Assembly: GCA_025210475.1 (NCBI GenBank) | Contig: JAOARW010000028.1 | Location: 1-47,790, forward strand | Length of the DNA stretch: 47,790 nucleotides | Reading direction: 5' to 3' | Origin: Carboxylicivirga sp. | GTDB taxonomy: Bacteria; Bacteroidota; Bacteroidia; Bacteroidales; Marinilabiliaceae | Shown here: positions 41,315-47,790 of the stretch, in pieces | Layout: every line of letters starts with the position of its first letter | Position numbering within the stretch: position 1 is the first letter of the stretch | The notes under the pieces: generated by a model | The model's database searches: none | Told to the model about the DNA's origin: nothing | What the model saw: the letters and a program-made list of their open reading frames with translations, nothing else | Made by a program: the position numbers and the translations under genes

Positions 41315-43690
41315 ATGCAAAAAGTAATCTATTTGATTGTAGCTTATGTAGCATTACAACTCACCGCCTGCACACAAAAGGAAGAATTTTCGGAACAACT
41401 TTGGTATAAGCAACCGGCTGCCAGCTGGTACGAAGCTTTACCAATTGGAAACGGTCGATTGGCCGCCATGGTGCATGGCGATGTTCAGAATGAACGCATA
41501 CAATTTAATGAAGAGAGTTTATGGGCAGGTTGCCCCGAAAATCCTTATCCCGAGGATGTTCAAAAGCATTTCCTGAAGTTTCAGGAACTTAATTTGCAAA
41601 AGAAATTCGATCAGGCCTTTAATTATGCCATGGATAACCTGGCTGTTCGCCCAACATCTTTTCGACCTTATCAAACATTTGGTGATTTATACCTGAAGTT
41701 TAACCACAGCGGAGCTAAAAATTATAAGCGAAGTTTAGATTTGGCAACAGGTATTGCAAGCGTTGAATATCAGATCAGAGGGAACCGTTTTAAGCGCGAA
41801 ACATTTGTGTCGGAAGATCAGGATGTTTTGGTCTATCGCTTTGAAAGTATGGATGGCGAGAAGGTTAATTGTGACCTAAATTACAAACGCTACAAAGATG
41901 TGCTGGTCGATTATAACAAGGATGAAGTTTTGATTTTGGGGCAGATTTTTGACGATCCCAATGGTTACGATGATAACCGGGGAGGATCAGGTAAGGGAGG
42001 TATGCACATGAAGTTTGCCGGCTTGATTAAAGTTATTCCTGATGATGGTACTGTTAAATCTCATGATTCAATGTTGAGCATTACGAACTCAAGTGCTTTT
42101 ACGGTCATTGTTTCTGCCGGAACGAATTATCAACTTTATAAGCTCAACTTCGATGATCGTATCGACCCGACTCTTAAAGTAAAAAGGCAGATTGAGAATG
42201 TGCTTAGTTCGACATACCCTGCCATAAAGAAAAAGCACCAAGAGGATTTCTCGGAGATGTACAATCGTGTTGAGTTACAATTAAGCCAATTACAACAGGA
42301 TACGATTCCTACCGATAGGCGTTTAAAGGCTTTGCGCGATGGGCAAGAAGATCCGTACCTGGCACAACTCTTATTTCAATACGGACGTTATCTTCTTATA
42401 TCAAGTTCGGCCGGTAAAGCTGTTTTACCGGCTAATCTGCAAGGAAAATGGAGTCAGGATGAGTGGCCGGCATGGGAAGCTGATTATCATTTGAACATTA
42501 ATTTGCAAATGAATTACTGGCCAGCCGATTTGTGTAATTTGTCTGAAACCATGCAGCCTTTGAATAATTTCATGGTATTGCTAGCTGAGCGTGGAGAAGA
42601 AACGGCGCAAAAGTTCATTGGTTCAGATGGATGGATGGCAGGCCATTGTACGAATGTTTTTGGCCGGACAACACCTTCCGGTTCATTCGAAGAATCTCAA
42701 GTTAACAATGGGTATTGTTTTCCCTTATCTGGTGCCTGGATGTCTGTAGCATTATGGCGTCATTTCGAGTTTAATCAGGATAAGGAATTTTTGGAGCAAA
42801 GTGCTTATCCTGTCATAAAAGGAGCAGCTAGTTTTATACTTGATTTTTTGGTAGAAGATGAAAATGGCTTGTTGGTAACAGCACCCTCTTACTCGCCTGA
42901 AAATAGTTACATTGACCCACTTACTGGCAAAAAGCTGAGGAATACAGTAGGTGCGGCAATAGATTTTCAGATTATAAGGGCTGTATTTGATGCCTGCCTG
43001 AAAAGCGAATATATCCTTAAAAAGAAGCAATTAACAAAAGAAATTAAAGCGGCAATGGCCCGTTTACCTGAAATAAAGATTGGAGCTGATGGCACCATTC
43101 AGGAATGGCTTGAGGATTATGAAGATGCTCAGCCAGGTCACCGACACGTGTCTCATTTATTGGCTTTGTACCCAATGAATCAAATAACAGAAGCTGACAC
43201 AAACTTGTATAACGCCGCACGAAAAACATTGGAAAATCGCTTGAGTCATGGGGGAGCAGCAACCGGATGGAGTCGCGCGTGGACAGTTAACTTCTTTGCC
43301 CGCTTAAAAAACGGTGAAAAATGCGAAGAAAATATTTATCAATTGATGGCTAACCAGGTTACAAATAACTTATTTGATTTGCACCCGCCACATATTTTTC
43401 AAATTGATGGCAACCTGGGGGTAACAGCCGGTATTGCCGAAATGCTGGTGCAATCACACGAAGAAGGTATTATCCGATTGTTACCAGCCCTGCCCGAAAA
43501 TTGGCAAACGGGTCATGTTAAAGGACTAAAAGCACGCGGAAACCTATTGGTGGATATTGCCTGGGAGAATGGTAAGTTAAAGTGTGCTCGCATTAAGGCC
43601 AATAATGCATGTGAAAAAAGCATTGTTTGGAATGAGGGAGAGGAAAAGATCAAGCTTGCTCAGGGAGAGACTATAGTTATTACAAATTAA
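41315..43690 (+). CDS. GH95 alpha-L-fucosidase / alpha-L-galactosidase lipoprotein
   Basis: A 791-residue inverting glycosidase. The lipoprotein signal is MQKVIYLIVAYVALQLTA then Cys19. The N-terminal beta domain is at about 28-270 (WYEALPIGNGRLAAMVHGDV, FNEESLWAGCPENPYPEDVQ). The (alpha/alpha)6 catalytic domain has LPANLQGKWSQDEWPAWEAD, HLNINLQMNYWPADLCNLSE (Asn394, Asn396), QEW with Glu597 as likely general acid, GHRHVSHLLALYP and FQIDGNLGVTAGIAEML with Asp698. The Asn/Asn/Asp set corresponds to the water-activating residues described for AfcA. The family removes terminal alpha-L-fucose or alpha-L-galactose, as found on pectin side chains and xyloglucan, which fits the neighbouring galacturonate operon. 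Fucose versus galactose cannot be told by eye. Confidence 0.93.
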   Translation: MQKVIYLIVAYVALQLTACTQKEEFSEQLWYKQPAASWYEALPIGNGRLAAMVHGDVQNERIQFNEESLWAGCPENPYPEDVQKHFLKFQELNLQKKFDQAFNYAMDNLAVRPTSFRPYQTFGDLYLKFNHSGAKNYKRSLDLATGIASVEYQIRGNRFKRETFVSEDQDVLVYRFESMDGEKVNCDLNYKRYKDVLVDYNKDEVLILGQIFDDPNGYDDNRGGSGKGGMHMKFAGLIKVIPDDGTVKSHDSMLSITNSSAFTVIVSAGTNYQLYKLNFDDRIDPTLKVKRQIENVLSSTYPAIKKKHQEDFSEMYNRVELQLSQLQQDTIPTDRRLKALRDGQEDPYLAQLLFQYGRYLLISSSAGKAVLPANLQGKWSQDEWPAWEADYHLNINLQMNYWPADLCNLSETMQPLNNFMVLLAERGEETAQKFIGSDGWMAGHCTNVFGRTTPSGSFEESQVNNGYCFPLSGAWMSVALWRHFEFNQDKEFLEQSAYPVIKGAASFILDFLVEDENGLLVTAPSYSPENSYIDPLTGKKLRNTVGAAIDFQIIRAVFDACLKSEYILKKKQLTKEIKAAMARLPEIKIGADGTIQEWLEDYEDAQPGHRHVSHLLALYPMNQITEADTNLYNAARKTLENRLSHGGAATGWSRAWTVNFFARLKNGEKCEENIYQLMANQVTNNLFDLHPPHIFQIDGNLGVTAGIAEMLVQSHEEGIIRLLPALPENWQTGHVKGLKARGNLLVDIAWENGKLKCARIKANNACEKSIVWNEGEEKIKLAQGETIVITN

Positions 43691-43810
43691 TTTTACTGCC
43701 TGATTGGATTTAGTTGATACTGGTATAAATATTTATCAAACAGCCATCAACAAACCAGCCAGTATAAAACAAATGATTTTAACGAAGAACTAAAACTAAA
43801 ATGTTTTGGA

Positions 43811-44887
43811 ATGATCAATTGTGCCATATATAAATTAGGGTTGCTGTGCAGCGTTGCCATCATGGCTCTATCGTGCCGGGTCGATTCTGCTTCATCCGGG
43901 CAGGACTATAAGCAACCAATCACAATTAAACTTCTAGAGAGTCCCCGCGACGGAGGCTTAAAAGAAACTGATAAATCTTACTGGGGAGCTTCAGTGATAA
44001 AAGGCGATGATGGTTTGTTCCATGCTTTTATTACAACTTTTTGTAATAATTGTGGTGTTAACACCTGGAAGCATAACAGTGAAATTATACATGCTACATC
44101 AAAACATCCCCTTGGCCCCTTTCAACCACAGGAAACTGTGGTTGAAGCCATGGGGCACAATCCATCCATTAGGCGTGCGCCCAACGGAAAATATGTATTG
44201 TACTACATTGGCCAACCCACATTAAAAGATTCCTTAATCAATTGCGAGGGGAAAGGAATAACACCCAGGGGTTGGAAAGCCCCATATACGCTAAATAGTT
44301 GCTATATAAATTATAAAACTGCCAATGACTTAGATGGGCCATGGAGTGAAGCTCAAACCATTTTGGATATCAATATGATGAACAATTGCCCAACTAATCC
44401 AAGTCCGGTAATTCATAAGGATGGATCGGTTAATTTGTATTATCGTGCCTATACCTTGTTTTATAAAGATATACAACGAAAATTATTTGTAAGTCAGGCA
44501 CCATCATACGATGGGAGCTATACCAAATCAGATGCCATACAAATATTGGATCAGCTGGCCGAAGATCCATATGTTTGGCAAATGGATGGTCAATATCACC
44601 TGATTTTTAACAATAAGTTTAAAGATCGATTTAACACAGGCGGATATGCTACCTCAACCGATGGCTTAAAATTCAATAGTCAGAAACCCATGTATTCATT
44701 AGCCATCGATTTTAATGATGGCATTACGGATACGATTCATCGCCGGGAGAGACCGCATTTTTTAAGACTCGATGAAAAAAGAGCTGTGTTGTATACCGCT
44801 GTTTGGGAGAGTAAGGATCGGGATTATTCTTACGTGCTGGCAACACCGGTAGGTGAGTGGACTGATGAGGAGTTGAGACTGAAATAA
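43811..44887 (+). CDS. Five-bladed beta-propeller glycoside hydrolase-like lipoprotein (GH43/117/130-like)
   Basis: A 358-residue lipoprotein (hydrophobic YKLGLLCSVAIMALS then Cys22). Repeated beta-blade motifs with Trp/Tyr/Asp fit the GH43/62/32/68/117/130-like superfamily: KSYWGASVIKGDDGLFHAF, MGHNPSIRRAPNGKYVLYYI, NNCPTNPSPVIHKDGSVNLY, AEDPYVWQMDGQYHLIF, RRERPHFLRLDEKRAV. Buried acidic residues in the GDDG, SPVIHKDG and EDPYVW strands are candidate catalytic groups. It cannot be placed in one CAZy family by eye. It is clustered with GH95 and two GH2 genes on the same strand, so an exo-acting role on the same glycan is likely. Confidence 0.72.
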   Translation: MINCAIYKLGLLCSVAIMALSCRVDSASSGQDYKQPITIKLLESPRDGGLKETDKSYWGASVIKGDDGLFHAFITTFCNNCGVNTWKHNSEIIHATSKHPLGPFQPQETVVEAMGHNPSIRRAPNGKYVLYYIGQPTLKDSLINCEGKGITPRGWKAPYTLNSCYINYKTANDLDGPWSEAQTILDINMMNNCPTNPSPVIHKDGSVNLYYRAYTLFYKDIQRKLFVSQAPSYDGSYTKSDAIQILDQLAEDPYVWQMDGQYHLIFNNKFKDRFNTGGYATSTDGLKFNSQKPMYSLAIDFNDGITDTIHRRERPHFLRLDEKRAVLYTAVWESKDRDYSYVLATPVGEWTDEELRLK

Positions 44888-45052
44888 AGCTGCGAGACAT
44901 GTAAATTAATCCGTTTTGTACATAAAATTGAAATATCATGTAAAGTTGACTGTTATGTCCTGCACAAGCAGACTTGTAAATTAAGATATTGTTGCAATCA
45001 AAAGCATTTAATTGGACCAGCTATCTGTCATACGAAGATAAACTTAAAGAAA

Positions 45053-47656
45053 ATGAAATTTAAACTTTCCATTTTAATACTGACATTAACTGCATTGTGC
45101 GCGGCACAACAGACACAACAAATCTATTTAACCGGAACCGGTAACGATAATACAAAGCAATGGGATTTTTATTGCAGCGACGGAATGAACAGCAAGAAAT
45201 GGTCAAAGATTGAAGTGCCTTCATGTTGGGAGTTACAAGGCTTTGGTAATTATAACTACGGACAGGATAAGGAGAAAAGTAATGAGCATGGTATTTATAA
45301 AACAGCTTTTACGGTACCCAAGACCTACAGCAAGCAAGTTGTGGAGTTGGTGTTTGAAGGTGTAATGACTGATGCCGAAGTAAAAGTGAATGGTACAAAG
45401 GTCGGTGCCCGTCATCAGGGAGCTTTTTATCGTTTTTCCTACGATATAAGTGCATTCATTAAATATGGCAATAGTAATACCCTGGAAGTTAGGGTTGATA
45501 AAACATCAGCCAACGAATCGGTTAATAATGCAGAGCGAAAAGCCGATTATTGGGTGTTTGGCGGAATTTATCGTCCCGTTTACCTGAATATTAAACCGGC
45601 AACACACCTGGAGCACATTGCCATTGATGCCCGTATGGGTGGACAGTTTACTACCAATGTGAGGAGTAACAAGGTGTTAAAAAGAGCTGAGGTGAAAGTG
45701 AGTATTTCAGAGGATGGTCAGCATTTTAAGCATTTGCATACCGAGCGTTTTAATGGCCTTGCATCGCTTAATATCAGTACTTTGTTGAAAGAAGCAAAAA
45801 CCTGGAATCCTGAATCGCCAAATCTTTACAAGGCCAGATTTGAGTTAATCGAAAAGGGTAAGATCCTGCATTCAGTCACAGAGCAATTTGGTTTCAGAAC
45901 GGTTGAAGTGAGACCGCATGATGGCATTTATGTTAACAATCGAAAGGTGATAATGAAAGGGGTTAACCGTCACTCCTTTTGGCCCGAATCCGGTCGAACC
46001 ACTTCGAAAAAGTTAAGTATTGCCGATGTGAAATTAATGCAGGAAATGAATATGAATGCAGTTCGCATGTCGCATTATCCACCGGATAAGCATTTTCTTG
46101 AAGTATGCGATTCGATGGGGATGTTCGTATTAAATGAATTAGCCGGGTGGCAAGCGGCTTATGACACGCAAGTGGGCGAAAAGCTGGTTAAGGAAATGGT
46201 GGAGCGAGATGTGAATCATCCATGTATCATTCTTTGGGATAATGGGAACGAAAGTGGTTGGAATACCGAACTGGATGATGATTTTGCCAAATACGATATT
46301 CAAAAGCGCAAGGTGATTCATCCAATGGCATTGCACGAAGGAATGGATACGCAGCATTATAAAAATTATCATTTTGGGGTGAATTGTTTTATTCATTCGC
46401 GCGATATATTCTTTCCAACAGAATATTTGCATGGTATGTTTGATGGAGGAAGTGGAGCAGGCCTGGAAGATGCCATGAATCAGTTTAGCCAATATCCCAA
46501 TTTTGCCGGAATCTTCCTATGGGTTTTTACAGATGAGGGCGTGCTGAGAACTGATAAAAACGGTAAAATTGATTGCAACGGCTTTTTTGCACCTGATGGA
46601 ATTGTTGGGCCATATCGCGAAAAAGAAGGAAGTTTTTATACAATCAGAGATGTCTGGTCGCCAGTTAATGTTGAAAACACTTATCTGTCGCCGTTTAGTG
46701 ATGGGCGTTTGAAAATAGAAAACAGGTATATCTATACCAATCTTAAAGAGACTAACTTTAAATGGGAATTTATTCGATTTGATGTCAATCTGGGACAAGA
46801 AGTGATTCTCGGAAAAGAAACCAATAAGGGACCCGATGTGGAACCGGGTTATTTAGGATATGTTAACCTTAAGCCTGATCAATTTAAAAAGGCCGATATG
46901 GTTCGCTTAACAGTTTTCGACAAGAAGGATAAAGCCATTCTGACGAAAACGTTTCAGGTCAGCTGGCCTTCAGATTATGCCAGTCGCATAATTAAAACTG
47001 TTGATAATCAGGAGGTATTTATTGATGAGCTGAGCACTATCTATCGTTTTAAATCAGGTAATGTTGAAGTGGAATTTGATAAGCAGAACGCCTGCATCAC
47101 ATCTGTTAAGCGAAACGGCAGTAAGCTATCATTTAGCAATGGTCCGTTACCAACCTTTGATTACGAGATAAAAAAGGTGGAGTTAAAAAAAGAAGGAAAG
47201 TCAAGTCGTTTGATAGCATATGGCGATAAAAAAATAAAAACAATAGAGTGGGAGATGTTGCCTGGTGGACTTTTGAAATTGAACTATACCTACAATAATG
47301 GCATTAACGGAGAGCACCAGGTACTTGGGATGAATTGGAGTTACCCCAAAGAAAAAATGAAATCAGTGCGTTGGCTGGGCGATGGACCTTATCGGGTTTG
47401 GAAAAACCGGATGAAAGGGGTAAAGCTTGGATATTGGGAAAAAGAATACAATGAGATTATTCCTGGCTAGAATTGGGATTATCCAGAATTTAAAGGCTAC
47501 CATTCAAATTTGTACTGGGCTGAGTTTTCTACCACAGAAGGTAAATTTAAAATTATTAATGGTACCGATGGTGTTTTCTTAAGGTTGTACACGCCTAATT
47601 TATCCGATTATAAAAATCTGAAGAGAACCGTCTTTCCGGAAGGAGATATTTCGTAA
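45053..47656 (+). pseudogene. GH2 glycoside hydrolase gene with an in-frame TAG and a lost 3' end
   Basis: Residues 1-805 form a nearly complete GH2 enzyme. A signal peptide (MKFKLSILILTLTALCAA) leads to a jelly roll (VPSCWELQGFGNYNYGQD), an Ig-like domain and a TIM barrel (MKGVNRHSFWPESGRT, MNAVRMSHYPPDKHFLEVCD). Glu400 is the acid/base (LWDNGNESGW) and Glu457 the nucleophile (PTEYLHGMFDGGSGAGLED). The C-terminal Bgal_small-like domain follows. At 47468-47470 a TAG interrupts it, yet the same frame goes on for 61 codons with family sequence (NWDYPEFKGYHSNLYWAEFS, FLRLYTPNLSDYKN, TVFPEGDIS) before a TAA. After about 47653 no frame resembles the expected C-terminal strands. A one-base nonsense change plus a 3' truncation is the simplest reading. 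The shortened protein keeps both catalytic Glu but may be unstable. Confidence 0.85.
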
Positions 47657-47788
47657 CTACTCACGTTCTCCAATTTTTTCAAAATCATCTTTTATCGAAG
47701 GAAATGTGAATAAAATCACAGCTGTATGTTGATAACCAAGAAGCTTTCTGTGAATTTTAGATGAATTAAGGTGTGATCTTTGCGACAT
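47657..47788 (-). CDS. Short ORF at the window edge next to the GH2 breakpoint (unrecognised)
   Basis: On the minus strand a frame runs from the window edge region (ATG 47788) to TAG at 47657, ending four bases from where GH2 homology stops. It encodes at most 43 visible residues (LGYQHTAVILFTFPSIKDDF in the middle) and may be the tail of a longer gene outside the window. Its abrupt abutment on the GH2 break suggests it belongs to an inserted or rearranged segment, perhaps a mobile element. No family was recognised and it could be chance. Confidence 0.25.
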   Translation of the reverse strand: MSQRSHLNSSKIHRKLLGYQHTAVILFTFPSIKDDFEKIGERE

Positions 47789-47790
47789 GA

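Noticed and set aside
43720..43790. ATACTGG...CCAGTAT inverted repeat between GH95 and the propeller gene
   Set aside because: Only 7 bp with a loop of over 30 bases and no T-run; not strong enough to call a terminator.
15617..47470. Stop-codon reassignment or programmed read-through at the two in-frame stops
   Set aside because: The two stops differ (TAA and TAG) and TAA and TAG serve as ordinary stops elsewhere in the window; no read-through context or selenocysteine-type structure was seen.
1..47790. tRNA, rRNA, CRISPR array or toxin-antitoxin/defence genes
   Set aside because: No cloverleaf, regular spaced repeats or such gene families were seen; the window is PUL and uronate metabolism plus mobile-DNA traces at the ends.

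Overview
The window is about 48 kb of AT-rich DNA from a member of the Bacteroidota. Support for this: SusC/SusD pairs, ECF sigma/FecR pairs, a hybrid two-component regulator, promoter-like TAnnTTTG boxes and a type IX secretion (T9SS) C-terminal signal. The T9SS signal together with a gut-like set of polysaccharide utilization loci (PULs) would fit a marine or anaerobic Bacteroidales/Marinilabiliales-type organism, but that placement is inference. I found no rRNA, tRNA or CRISPR.

Layout. (1) 1-137 is the 3' end of a group II intron: the last codons of its reverse transcriptase, then domains V and VI. (2) 348-7789 (+) is an ECF sigma / FecR / SusC (with STN domain) / SusD-like cluster with no enzymes, ended by a hairpin and followed by an orphan AraC-type regulator whose receiver domain lacks its phosphorylation residues. 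(3) 21055-7880 (-) is a second ECF sigma / FecR / SusC (with STN) / SusD cluster. It continues into a SusE-like lipoprotein, two GH76 endo-alpha-1,6-mannanases, a Tat-exported GH125 exo-alpha-1,6-mannosidase and a LamG protein with a T9SS tail. This is an alpha-mannan PUL converging on cluster 2. Its SusD gene carries an in-frame TAA right after the lipoprotein signal region. (4) 25676-21322 (-) is a tight uxaB-uxaA-uxaC operon for D-galacturonate catabolism, behind a perfect 48-bp palindrome that overlaps its likely promoter. (5) 29880-25864 (-) is a hybrid two-component system (HTCS). It is divergent from 30159-47656 (+): GH2, SusC (no STN), SusD, two neighbouring (alpha/alpha)6 glycosidases, GH95, a five-bladed beta-propeller glycosidase and a second GH2. 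That last gene has an in-frame TAG and then loses its homology abruptly at about 47653, probably through insertion or rearrangement.

Working together: the mannan cluster would bind and cut an alpha-1,6-mannan backbone at the surface, import it through SusC/D and finish it to mannose in the periplasm. The HTCS cluster would remove beta-galactosyl-type and alpha-L-fucosyl/galactosyl-type units from a complex plant or algal glycan. The adjacent uxa genes suggest a pectic, galacturonate-containing substrate. The two ECF clusters share a conserved two-part element upstream of fecR with identical spacing, suggesting sigma-factor autoregulation.
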